Shown here in pieces: positions 46,275-56,190 of a DNA stretch of 64,000 nt. The notes beneath the pieces are model-generated. The model was given only the letters and a program-made list of their open reading frames with translations. It did not search any database and was not told the DNA's origin. Where the stretch lies: the NCBI GenBank assembly GCA_013306675.1, contig JABLUY010000098.1, positions 1-64,000 on the forward strand, in the 5' to 3' direction. The DNA is from Thraustochytrium sp. TN22. Its lineage: Eukaryota > Sar > Bigyra > Thraustochytrida > Thraustochytriidae. Numbering within the stretch: the first letter of the stretch is position 1; each line of letters opens with the position of its first letter. Both the position numbers and the translations under genes were made by a program.

Positions 46275-48377
46275 CTATTGCACAGGCGGAGGTTTGGCCT
46301 TGCGCTGGAGGATGACCGGGCTCGCATTGCTGAGCGCGTCGTCGCAGTCGCTCGCGAACTTGCTGCTGGCCGTTCCGTCGTCGTCGTCCTCTTCGTCGTT
46401 GTTGGTTTGATGGTCGTCGTCGTCGGCGTCGGCGTCGGCGGCGGCGGCCTGCATCTGTTCCCGCGCCTGTGCCTTGCGCTCGAGGTCCGTGAGCTCGTCG
46501 TCCTCGAGGTCGTCCTCGTCGTAGATGAGGCCGGTCGCCTCGTCCGTGGCGCGGCGCGTTGGGGCCTGGCGCGAGATGACGGTGGGCGAGGCCTTGAGTT
46601 CGAGCTCATCCAGTACCAGGAGGTCGACGGGCCGCAGCGTGAGCTTGCCGTCCGGTGTGAGCAGCGCGTCGGGGGTCTCGGGGCGCGCGGGTGCCGCCGG
46701 CGTGGGCGCGGGTGACGTCGCCGCGGCAAGCGAGGCGTCCCGTTGTGCGGAGGCGGCGAGGGCGGCCGGGCGTGTGGGCGCGCGCAGAAGCGCCTGGCCG
46801 CGCTGCGTGCCGAAGACGACCTCGAGCATGCCGTGCGGCGTGGCGCGCGTTGTGCCGGAGAGCACGAGCAGGCAGGCCTCCGCGTCGCTGTTCATGAGGT
46901 GCTCCTTGACGCAGCACACGCAGGCGACGGCGATGTCGATGACGGCGTCCCAGCCCTGCGAAAGGAAGCGCAGCCACACGTTGGTGACGGAGGCGAAGTC
47001 CTGGTCCACGTAAAAGGTGAAGACCGTGAGGATCCACTTGGCCGCGTACACGGCCGCCGAGAGCCCGCAGTCCTGCAAGTGCGCAAAGAGCACGGGCTCG
47101 ACGAGTGCGATGCGGTGGTCGATGTCGGCCAGCACGTCGCGGTAAAAGTGAAAGTGGTTGTCGAAGAGCATCGACAGGCGGTAGCGTTCGTCCTCGAGAA
47201 GCTGCGCGAAGAGCACAAAGGCACGCTCCGTCTCGAGGATTATGCCCGAGGACACGCGCTCGGCGTCGGGCTCTGGCGACGAGCGCCCGGGCGAGGCGGT
47301 CACGGGCGCCTCGCTGAAGAGCAGCAGGTACTTGGCAACGCAGTGCATGCCTTGGCAATAGCCGATGGTTGGAAAGGCGAGCGCCACGTATCGCAAGATA
47401 CTGTGCAGCTGCTCCTGCGCCACGGCAGGCTCGCGGTCCACGAAGCGGTGAAAGTGCGTGCGCTGCAGGTCGCTCGTGATGGCATCGTCCCATCGCGACG
47501 GCGCCATCTCCTTGCCGCACAGGCTCCAAAAGATCATGCGATGGTCCCGCACCACACGCTGCTCGTTTAAGTCCGTGTGCGTCAGCCGCCGCGGTGGAAG
47601 ATGCTGCTGCTGCTGCTGCTGCTGCTGCGGAGGCGGCGCCTCGTGCTGCGAGACACCTGATGGAGGCGGCACGGGCGCGGACGCGCCATGCTGACCCTGA
47701 AAGCTTTGCGACTGCGGCGCGCACCGCTGCGCGCGCGAGAGCATGGGCGGCCGCGGCGAATGCAGCGGGTACTTGGCGTACTGGACGACCTCGTCGCGCC
47801 AGGAAGCAGCAGCGCTTTCACTGCCCGCGCCGGCGGAACTTGAGGGCGATCGCGGCTTGCGCGGCCGCAGCTGCGACTTGAGAGTGTCGCGCGACAGCGG
47901 CAACTCCAGCACGCCAGTCTTGAGCTGCAGGCGCGCCGGGCCCCGGTATGGGTGCACGGCGCCGTCCTCCGTCAGCACGTTGGCCTCCAGGCTGTAAATG
48001 GCCACGGGCGACTTGCTGTCTAGATCGTACTGCAGGCGCTCGAACACCCAGCGTCCGTGCACGCACTCCTCCGCGGCCGTCAAAAACGTCGCCGGCAGCT
48101 GCGCCGCTCGCTCGCCCTCGGTCGTCGTTAGCGCCTCCACCAGGTTGCACACGGTGCCCTGGAAGATGGCCCCGTTCGCGAACCGCAGGTGGCCGTAGCC
48201 GCATGCCGGGTTTGTCACCTGCGCCCCGAAGGCGTCCGTGATGCTGTTCTGCACCGAGTGCAGCTTCTCCAGCGACTGCGCCACGTGCGGGTCCAGCGCG
48301 AGCGCCTCCTCATGCTGCGGCGGCGGTGAGGGCAACAACGACGACGACGACGACGACGACGACGAAGAGGCGCCCAT
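46275..48377 (-). CDS. TBC-domain Rab GTPase-activating protein
   Basis: 700 residues from the ATG at 48377 (upstream frame starts at GTG). N-terminal half: poly-Ser, then a conserved-looking domain (~20-190, 'GYGHLRFANGAIFQGTV'), a Ser/Pro linker and a poly-Gln run. The TBC domain spans about 280-560, with the arginine finger 'ITSDLQRTHFHRF' (IxxDxxRT) near 296 and the glutamine finger 'IGYCQGMHCVAKYLL' near 336; both dual-finger residues are intact, so GTP hydrolysis on a Rab is expected. A ~25-residue Ser/Pro insert follows the Gln finger. The C-terminus is acidic with Asp repeats and ends 'LQRKAKPPPVQ'. The Rab target cannot be told. It converges on the sirtuin-like gene. Confidence 0.92.
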   Translation of the reverse strand: MGASSSSSSSSSSLLPSPPPQHEEALALDPHVAQSLEKLHSVQNSITDAFGAQVTNPACGYGHLRFANGAIFQGTVCNLVEALTTTEGERAAQLPATFLTAAEECVHGRWVFERLQYDLDSKSPVAIYSLEANVLTEDGAVHPYRGPARLQLKTGVLELPLSRDTLKSQLRPRKPRSPSSSAGAGSESAAASWRDEVVQYAKYPLHSPRPPMLSRAQRCAPQSQSFQGQHGASAPVPPPSGVSQHEAPPPQQQQQQQQHLPPRRLTHTDLNEQRVVRDHRMIFWSLCGKEMAPSRWDDAITSDLQRTHFHRFVDREPAVAQEQLHSILRYVALAFPTIGYCQGMHCVAKYLLLFSEAPVTASPGRSSPEPDAERVSSGIILETERAFVLFAQLLEDERYRLSMLFDNHFHFYRDVLADIDHRIALVEPVLFAHLQDCGLSAAVYAAKWILTVFTFYVDQDFASVTNVWLRFLSQGWDAVIDIAVACVCCVKEHLMNSDAEACLLVLSGTTRATPHGMLEVVFGTQRGQALLRAPTRPAALAASAQRDASLAAATSPAPTPAAPARPETPDALLTPDGKLTLRPVDLLVLDELELKASPTVISRQAPTRRATDEATGLIYDEDDLEDDELTDLERKAQAREQMQAAAADADADDDDHQTNNDEEDDDDGTASSKFASDCDDALSNASPVILQRKAKPPPVQ

Positions 48378-50511
48378 ATCTCCGCCGCCACGCGGCCTCT
48401 CCTCGGCCGTCCCCGCCGCCGGCGCCGCCACGCGCGCCGCCAGGCGCCGCGCGAGCCTGCCCCTGTCTGCTCTGTCTGCTCTGCTGCTAGCCTGGAAGAG
48501 GAGCGTCAAGGCGGACGACGTGGAGAAGAACTTGGACAAGGGGCCGGAAACACATACCAGCACTGCACGACGACAAGCGATGAACGGACGTCAGAAACTG
48601 TACTTGCTCGAAGGTTGCGTGAGCCAAGCATCTTGTAAGTAAAAGCTAATTCGAGACGGGGTGATGACCGTCGTCCATGTCCCGAGAGCGCAAAGAAGAA
48701 GATACCATAGGTAGCGCGCCTCTCGCGATGGCACGGCGATAGCTTTGTGTGATCAAAAACAGCGTGATGATGATCAAAAAGAAGTCACAGGCAGGCAAGC
48801 AGGGCCGGCCCGGGGGCAGCACTTCGCACAGTAGTTATGGCAGGTTCGTGCGCATGGTGCACACGTTCAAGCTGGCCATGGTTGTGGTTGGGTTCAAGTT
48901 GTGATTGATGTGGTGCACATCGATTTGGTTCAAGTTGTGGCGGCGCCGTGTGCAGCGTTTGCCTTGCAGCACAGTGCAGCACAGTGCTGCCCCGTGCCGC
49001 GTGGTGGCTAGCCGCCTGGTGCCGGCAGCCGGCCAGCCGCCGGCCCGCCGCTGTTTGCTGCGGTCGAGTTGCTCAAGTCACAAAGGAGCGGGTTTTCGAC
49101 GGCACGCTTCTCGTCGAGCCGCGCCTGACTCGGACTCGGCTCGGAGGAGCCAAGCGCTGTGGCTTTGACGCCAACGTCTCGAAGCGTAGGGGCACGCAGG
49201 GGCACGCAGGGGCACGGCAGAGCACGGCCCACGGTGCGAAAGCCTCCCAGGTTTCTTGCGGTGCCGAGGCAGCCCATCTGGTTCGATCTTGATGGCAAGG
49301 ACACGAGGGGTATGATGGGGACAGCAACGAGACTAGCTCCAGCAGAGTAGCCCCGTGCCCGTTGCTGGGTTGCCGTGCCTTGAAGCGGCCGCGCAGGAAC
49401 GGGCCACACGCAAATTGCTTCACCACCAAGGTCTCGCATGGTCGCTCGCGGCCCAGCCTCGGAGTCGGAAGAGCTCCTCGCGAGTCGCGCGCGGGCGCTC
49501 TTGCTCACCGGCGGCGTGACTGCTCTGCAGCGCGCTGTGCGTGCTGGAACGAACGACTGCACGACCACGCTCGTCCGAGCCACGGTCTTCTCACGAGACT
49601 CACGGCTCGCGGCGCTAAGCGCTTCGCAGAGCGGGCCCAGCGGCTCGCTCGCTCGCTTCAAGTTGCCGCATGATTATGGGCGCGCGCCCTTGCGCGGCTC
49701 CTTCCAAGCTGGCGCCTTCCTTGCCTTACCCTTCCGCAAAAGTTGCCAGGCTTCGCGGACCTCGAGGACCATGAAGTCGTCAGGGCGGTCCACTTTCGAG
49801 GTGACCAGAGCCCCGCAGGCGACGGCGTCATCTGCGTAATTCTGCGCTGTTCTGCGGGTAGGCGCCACGGCGTGTGCGCTGCTCGGCGGCGCTCGGCGCT
49901 GCTCGCGCCCTGGCGCCCGCGCTCGCGCTGCTCGCGCTGAGCGCGCTCTGCCTCGAGGTCGGCGCGCGCGCGAGCAGGCAGCCGGCCTTGAGGAGGCCGG
50001 CCTTGAGGCCGACCTTGAGGCCGACCTGGCCAGGCTTATTGCCTGGCTGCCTCCTGGTCGACTGCCGCTCGGCTAGCTACCAAGGTTTGCCGGCGGCGGC
50101 GCGGCGAGGCAACGCTGGTGGCTTGATGGACGGCCCGGGGCGCCGCCTTGCAGCCTTGGGTCCAAGGACCAGAGGCACCGGCCACGGCCGAACGTGCAGG
50201 CGGCTGCGTTATGATGGACGACAGGGGCACAAGTAAGACAGACGTGATGGGACGGGACAAAAGCGGCCTTGCTTGTTAAGGATGATAAATTGAACTTTAG
50301 AAGTATAGTAGCGCTCGGCCGCGCGCAGCGGCATGCGATGCGTCGGATGACGTCGGATGACGGGATGGGATACATAGGATGACAATGATCAGGAAAAGAA
50401 AATGTTCACAAAGGCAGGCTCCTGAAACCTGGGGGCATGCATATGCATTATAGGCGTGAGGCCCGTTGGCTTGCGCGGCGCGAGTCTCCACGACGAGCGC
50501 GGCGAAGCAAT
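48378..50511. other. Intergenic region, no firm gene
   Basis: About 2.1 kb. It contains a 10-bp repeat (AGGGGCACGC, three copies) at about 49188-49217 and a minus-strand frame at 49674-49868 ('DDFMVLEVREAWQLLRKGKA') that could be a terminal exon but begins without ATG and has weak codon bias. I do not call it. Confidence 0.45.
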
Positions 50512-50742
50512 TTACACGGACTTCTTCGTAAAGGAGTTCTTGCGGCAGAGCAAGAGGCGCGTGGGGACGGGCTTCTTGTGCTGCTGGTGCGGCAGGATGC
50601 CCTTGAAGCCGTCGGCCAGCTTGCTGCGGAAGGACGCCGAGCGCTTGGGCTCCGAGGTCGACCTTGAAAGCGTGCGCGGGGGCGTGGCGTCCGAGGACGC
50701 CGTGGACCGATCCGACGCGGAGCGGGCCTGGTTGAAGACCAT
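50512..50742 (-). CDS. Small basic Ser-rich protein
   Basis: 76 residues from an ATG. Codons are almost entirely G/C-ending, as in the real genes of this window, and unlike the surrounding non-coding DNA. The sequence is basic and Ser/Arg-rich ('TPPRTLSRSTSEPKRSASF') and then 'RSKLADGFKGILPHQ' and 'TRLLLCRKNSFTKKSV'. Several RxxS-type sites could be phosphorylated. No domain is recognised. It could be a complete small gene or the last exon of a longer one; I judge it more likely real than not. Confidence 0.5.
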   Translation of the reverse strand: MVFNQARSASDRSTASSDATPPRTLSRSTSEPKRSASFRSKLADGFKGILPHQQHKKPVPTRLLLCRKNSFTKKSV

Positions 50743-51743
50743 GCTGCTCGCTCCCTGCGTGCTGCTGGTACTGGCTGCTGCTCGCGCTGGTCCTGCTGCT
50801 AGGCCTGGCGCTGGCGCTGGCGCTGGCGCTGGCGCTGGCGCTGCGATGGCTGCTGCCGCTGCTCCCGCTCCGCCGCTCGGGTGCGCTGCCGCTGGTGCCG
50901 CTGCTGGTGCTGCTGCTGACGCTGGAGAGCTAGCCGGAGGGGGAGAGCGCGAAGCGCGCGGACTTCTATATACGGCCCGTGACCATGCCAGGCGCGAGGG
51001 GCTTGCCGCCGCGTTGCAGGTTTGCCTGCCTCGGCCGCCGCGCCTCGCGTCGCCGCCGCCGGCCGGCGCGCGAGGCGCCGCCAGGGGCCCCTGGCGACGG
51101 GGGGCACGCCGCGAGTCGCGCCGCGGAAGCGGGTCAACCGGGGCTCTGAATGGGCGCCTCGCCTCAGCTCCGCCGCCGACTCGCTCAACGCCTGCCGGGT
51201 CGCGTCGCGTCGCGACTCGCGCGCCGCGCCGCGCCGCGCCGAGCGGAGCCGAGCGGAGCGGAGCACGCCGGGCGAGGCCAGGCCGGCCAGGCCGTCGCGA
51301 GCGGCGTCTCGCCGGAGAAGGCTGGCTGACTGGCGAACCAGGGCTCCTCCCCGTAGTTAGGAACAGAGTGTCCGTGTGCGTGCGCTGCCAGTGCGTGCGC
51401 TGCGTGCTGTATTAGCAGCTGTAAGGCCTGTAAGCAAGCACGGCTTAGCACGCACACGGCCACGCGGCGGCGCGCAGCGGGAGGTTGGCGGCCCAATGGC
51501 GGGCGGCCGCCGCGAGCCGCGCCCGTCGTCGGGCTGGCGGCAGCCGAGCCATCACCAGGCCCAGCCGGCGAGCGGCCACTCCACTGGCTGGCTGGCGGCG
51601 CCGCGCCGGGAGGGAGGGAGGAGGCGAGTGGAGGCGGCAACCAACGGGTGACGCACACTCAACTCAACAGAGGCGGCCAGTGCCTGGCTGGTCACGCGCG
51701 CTCGCACGTACCGGCACCCACTGCCACTGGCAGGCACTGCGAG

Positions 51744-51800
51744 CCTCGCCTCGCCTCGCCTCGCCTCGCCTCGCCTCGCCTCGCCTCGCCTCGCCTCGCC
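51744..51800. repeat. CCTCG pentanucleotide repeat, about 11 copies
   Basis: Perfect head-to-tail CCTCG units, with a few more degenerate units after a short interruption at 51801-51830. Confidence 0.92.
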
Positions 51801-52292
51801 CATGCTCGCCTCGCACGGCTCGCCTCGAGGCGGCGACGGATGGAGGCGAGGCGCCGGCGAGCGCGAGAAGCGCCGCCAGGCAGCGGGATTCGCAGGGTGG
51901 CGAGCTTGGGTTGTCGTGAGCTCGGTCTTAGCTAGCTTAGCTAGCCTCGGCGCGCCTCGAGCGAACGGGACAGGAGCTTGCTCTTGCTATGTTAGGTAGC
52001 TCAGCCTGGTAGCTGGCAACTAACTAACCACGACAAGGCAGGCGTCGCCCCGCCGCCCTGCGGCGACGAGAGCGCCAGCGCGCGGCGCGATCGAGGCGGG
52101 CGGGCGGCCGGCAGCCTCGGTTGCTCGCTCGCTCCCCTCGCCAGGCTCGCCCACTCGTGCTCGCTCGCTCTCAAGCTGCGGCGCTCGGCCGCCACCACCC
52201 GTGCAGCCACCGATTGCTGAGCTTTGCTCGCGCCCGTCGAAACCGCTGCGCGGAGATGGGGGCGAGCGGGGCCTCGCCGACTTGGCAGGCAC

Positions 52293-52326
52293 TGGCAGGG
52301 CAGGGCAGGCAGGGCAGGGCAGGGCA
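52293..52326. repeat. GGGCA repeat with G-quadruplex potential
   Basis: Five GGG runs separated by short CA-type loops (and one GG variant) on the plus strand, fitting the G3N1-7 quadruplex pattern. Its position has no clear gene link. Confidence 0.8.
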
Positions 52327-53730
52327 CAACACCGCACGGCGCACGCTCGCTCGCTCGTGGTCGTCGCTCGCCCGCCTGCAACGCACAGTCGCACGCCAAA
52401 CTCTGTCAGTTGGCAGCAATGCAGTGCAAGAGTTTGGCAACAAGCCTTGGTCCCGCGGAGGGATGGGCAGATTGAACCGCGCTGCACGAGGGCGGGCACC
52501 TCGCGCGACAAAAACCGCCGACCGAGCGCCACGCGTGGTGGCTTGCTTGTCAGCCTTGGCCTGGCCTTGGCGGGAGCGAGCTCTTGCTTGGCTGCTTGCT
52601 CGCCTGGCGGCCCTGGCCTTCACAGCCAAGTTCCCCGGGCCGGCCTCAGGCTCGACGTGGTCCACGCTGCCGATCAACCGCACGTGTTTTGCTCGTGGAG
52701 TCGCAAGAACAAACAAGCTTGGCACGAGCTCTCTCTCAGCCGCTGAGCACCGCCAACTGCCTCCGCCAAGCTGCTGCCTGCCTGCCTCCGCCCGACTTTC
52801 GATCGTTGATCGTTGCGCGCAAGCAATAACTCGCACTGCCCTCGCATTTTCCCTCGCCGCGCTCTGCCTCGCGCGAGGTCCGGCGGGGGCAGCGCGCACG
52901 ACGCCGCGCGCCGAGCTCGCAGTGCGGTGTCGTCGTCGTCGACGCGCTGCCGCCACGCGCACCGCCTCTGAGCGGACCGCGCCTCCGCCCCGAGCCCGCT
53001 CGCGCCGCGCCGCCTCGCCCTGCCTCGCCTCCCGCCGCGCCGCGCCGCGCCGCGCGCAGCCACCCGCGCCGCCACCGCGCGCCCGAGCGAGGCGAGGCGG
53101 CCGCGCGGAAGGCAGGAAGGCAACTGATGTGAGGGCGGGCGCCGATTCAGAGGCGCGATTCAGCCACGGCAGCCTGCGCCTGTGGGCCGCTGGTTGGGGC
53201 CCTTGATAGGGCGCGGCGCGGCGCGCCCGCGCGCATCAAAGCAAGCCAAGCCAAGCCAAGCCAAGCAAGCGCCGCGCGGGCGGGCGAGCGAGCGCCGCGC
53301 GGGCGAGCGCCTCGCGCCGGCGGGCGAGCGCCGCGCGCCGCGGCCTCGCGGGACTGCCGGGGGGCCCGAAGGACCGCGGGGGAGGTGCGGATTTGAGCGG
53401 CACGTGCACGGCGCGCGGACCAAGGGCTTCTAAGGCGCAAGCAGGCGAACCGGGAGGAGCGCGCAAGTGTGCGCGCGAGAAGCTGGCAGCTTGGCCTAGC
53501 TTGGCTAAGTAGGCCGGTGGCTTTGGCGAGGAGTTTCGCCTGCGTGCAAGTAGGTGAGGAACCTGAAGGACCTGGCCAGCGACCAGCCCTGGCGGCTGGT
53601 GGTCGCGGCGGCGGGCAGTCGGGAGGCGCCTCGGCTTTTCGAGAGCCTGGCTTGCCGGCCTCAGCTCGCTCGACCTACGGGCGGTCAAGAGTTGCGCCGC
53701 GGCCCGCGGTCGACGCGAGCGTGACGCGGG

Positions 53731-53976
53731 TTAGGTCAGGGGGCCGAACGAACAAGCGCGCCGCGAGCGGCCGCGGGCGCGGGCGCGAGCGGCCACGGGC
53801 GGGCCGGGGCGGCCAGGGCAGCGCAGGAAGTTTTCTGAGATCGCGGTTCTCTTGTTGGAGCTCATCATGGCGGGACTCATGGCGCTCACCACTGCGCACT
53901 GAATGACGAGGTTGTGGGACTTGCTCACGTTCAGCTGCCAGAACGGCCGCGAGTACAGCGGCTGCATGGTGGCCAC
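53731..53976 (-). CDS. Possible small membrane protein or first exon
   Basis: Starts with two nearby ATG codons: 'MATMQPLYSRPFWQLNVSKS' then 'HNLVIQCAVVSAMSPAMM', a possible single membrane helix, and 'SSNKRTAISENFLRCPG'. This looks like a small single-span mitochondrial or ER membrane protein. After that the frame becomes Pro/Arg/Gly-rich and is probably intron or non-coding. A good donor (GTGAGC) follows 'LVIQCAV', so it may instead be a first exon. No family recognised; low confidence. Confidence 0.3.
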   Translation of the reverse strand: MATMQPLYSRPFWQLNVSKSHNLVIQCAVVSAMSPAMMSSNKRTAISENFLRCPGRPGPPVAARARARGRSRRACSFGPLT

Positions 53977-54994
53977 GTCCGCAGCGTACAGCGTGTCTCC
54001 CAGCTGGCTGACAGCTGTAGCTTTGGGCTGGCGCAGTTTCGGTGGATGCTGCCATTTGCGTCAGCCGAACTTTTTGCACGGTGCTCAGGCGTGGCGTGGG
54101 TTTCCTCTCCACCCTGGGCCTGCGGCCACGCAAGGCTAGTTCGACACGGGCTGCTGTGGCGTGGCGTGGCCGCGGCGTCGCGTGGGATTCCTCACCCTTC
54201 AACCCCTGGCTGGGGTCGCGCGCAAGCTTGAGCAAAATAGTTCGACACGAGCTGCTGTGACACCGCCACGCCGCGACTGCCTTGCTGGCTTCAAGTTGGC
54301 TCAGACAAACTCTTCTTCTGGCTGCTGATGACCGCGAAGGTTGCCTGCTTGTTTCCCCTGCCTGTCACTTGCTCTGACTGTGACTACTACTCGTACCACG
54401 GGCCAGCCTGGCTGGCCGACGAACCAACGAACGCCTCGGCGCTCGCGTCGATGCCCTCATCTGTTGTGAATTCTACCTTCTGCCCGCCCCTGCCCCAGGC
54501 TGCCCGCCCCTCTACGACAGCTTCCGCGGCGCGTAATTGGCTCGCGTGGCGACTTCTTTCTTTCTTGCCATGGGCTGCTTCCTCGCGAACCGAAATCTGG
54601 ATTGCTTGCCAACCTCCGAACCTACGTCCCTCGGAGGCTCGGAAGCGCCTCGATTCGAAAACACCGCTGATACGAATGCGGCCGGGACCGAATGCGGAAG
54701 CTGAGGACTTGCGCTCAAGCACCGGTGCAACTGCGCAGCGTGTTTGACTTCCGCGAGCATTCATGATCACAAAAGAAAACTGCGCGCGCGGACGGGGGTG
54801 CGCTCCTGGCGCACACTTTCTCGTGGCTCGGAAACTCGTCTTCACCAGAGAACGCCGACCAGAGCGCGGGGCGCGCGGGGCGGCGGGGCGCGCGGGGCTG
54901 GCTGCCTGGATGGCTGGCTGGCTGCCTGGCGAGTCTGCTCGCTGCGAGTCCACCACGAAGCCGCGATCGGGCGCTGCGCACGCCGGTGCCGGCC

Positions 54995-56056
54995 ATGCGG
55001 AGGGCGCGCGCCTCGGACGCCGCGCTGGACCTGGGACGGCGGCGTCGCCTTGGCGAGCTCGAGGCCCGCATCGAGCACTGCGTGGTGCGCCTGGAGGCCG
55101 CGCCCGGCGCAGCGGACGCGCAGCTGCGCCGGCGCCTGCACGCAGGAAAGCGGCCGCGCGACGCCGGCGCCAGCCGCAGACTCTTCGTGCGTCTTACCTG
55201 GCACTGCCCTCCTCTGCCAGTGGATCGCGACGTCTTCTTTCAGGTCATCGACCGCGACACGCTCCGCGTGCTGCATGTCGGCAAGGGCCCAGGCGCCGTC
55301 GTAGCCGGCGCCGTGCCAAGTGGAGAGTTCGCGCTCCACATCTCTCTCATCGTGCGGTCAGTCTGCCGCCTCGAGAACGGCGATGTAGACGCCTGCTACC
55401 AGGAAGTGCGCCACACAGTCTGCGCGCCGGCGGCGATCGATGCCGAGGCCGCCTCGGCGATCAACAGCGCCATCGACCAGGCCGACCAGGCCGACCAGGA
55501 CGGGGACGAGGATGACACAAGCCACGACTCGTCCGAGCTGGACGACCACGAAACGGGTCGTCACGAGAACGGCAACCACAAGGCCGCCATGGAGAGCCCC
55601 ACGCAATGGAGCCGCGCATTTTCGATGCGGCCGGGCGCCCCCACGGTGCGCTCGCTGGTGCGCTCGCTCGAGTCCGCGGACCGAGGCGTCTACGCTCGCC
55701 TGCGCGACGCGCTGCTCACCGACCTGCCGCGCGGCAGCACGCTGGTCTGGGCCACCAATGCGCCCGGCATGCGGCTCTGCCGCGCGCACGACTTGATGTT
55801 CTTCGAGGAGGACCGCCAGCACCGCCGCAAGCGCGCACAGCAGCCCGACTTTGCGATCCGAGATCGCCCGCCCGTTGTCCAGGCTCTGGCGACGGCCGGC
55901 CCACAACCCTGGCTCAGCATGGAGCGAGCCAGCAAGTCGCTTGCAGAGATCTACATCACCTCGGCGGTCATCAAGCACCAGGGCGCCCCACGCCCACCAG
56001 CCGTGGCGCGGCCCTCGCGGACACCCGCGCCTGTAACTGCTCGCGCGTGCAAGTGA
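54995..56056 (+). CDS. Protein of unknown function with acidic linker
   Basis: 353 residues from the ATG at 54995 (GTG upstream rejected). The first ~145 residues look like a folded domain, with 'RRLGELEARIEHCVVRLEAA', 'RRLFVRLTWHCPPLPVDRDV' and 'FFQVIDRDTLRVLHVGKG'. A linker at ~150-205 is rich in Asp, His and Gln. A second conserved-looking part spans ~210-290 ('TVRSLVRSLESADRGVYARL' then 'TLVWATNAPGMRLCRAHDLM'). The tail is Pro/Arg-rich. There is no membrane segment and no motif I recognise. Strong codon bias argues that it is real. It converges on the LIM gene with a 134-bp gap holding an ATC repeat. Confidence 0.75.
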   Translation: MRRARASDAALDLGRRRRLGELEARIEHCVVRLEAAPGAADAQLRRRLHAGKRPRDAGASRRLFVRLTWHCPPLPVDRDVFFQVIDRDTLRVLHVGKGPGAVVAGAVPSGEFALHISLIVRSVCRLENGDVDACYQEVRHTVCAPAAIDAEAASAINSAIDQADQADQDGDEDDTSHDSSELDDHETGRHENGNHKAAMESPTQWSRAFSMRPGAPTVRSLVRSLESADRGVYARLRDALLTDLPRGSTLVWATNAPGMRLCRAHDLMFFEEDRQHRRKRAQQPDFAIRDRPPVVQALATAGPQPWLSMERASKSLAEIYITSAVIKHQGAPRPPAVARPSRTPAPVTARACK

Positions 56057-56135
56057 CCCCACCATTTCTCCATCAAAGCTCACACCACTGCAAGAACACC
56101 ACATGTCATCCAAAACAAACGTCGTCATCATTTTA

Positions 56136-56159
56136 TCATCATCATCATCATCATCATCA
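56136..56159. repeat. ATC trinucleotide microsatellite
   Basis: Eight ATC units in the 134-bp gap between the convergent unknown (54995) and LIM genes. Confidence 0.92.
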
Positions 56160-56190
56160 ATCGCCGTCGTCGGCATCATAATCCTTCACT

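Larger units (their letters stand above)
50743..54994. other. Long intergenic region, simple repeats, possible small exon
   Basis: About 4.25 kb between divergent genes. Apart from simple repeats (GCTGGC near 50805-50840, CCTCG at 51744-51800, GGGCA near 52293-52326, CAAGC near 53240-53270) the only coding-like item is the minus-strand candidate at 53731-53976. Other frames are Arg/Ala/Pro-rich and lack codon bias. Confidence 0.45.

Noticed and set aside
49674-49868. Minus-strand 64-codon frame as a gene
   Set aside because: Starts at GTG, weak codon bias and no partner exon; at best an unproven terminal exon.
53236-53706. Plus-strand frame 'VRNLKDLASDQPWRLVVAAA' near 53550 as an exon
   Set aside because: Short, no start or good splice partners, and followed quickly by stops and low-complexity sequence.
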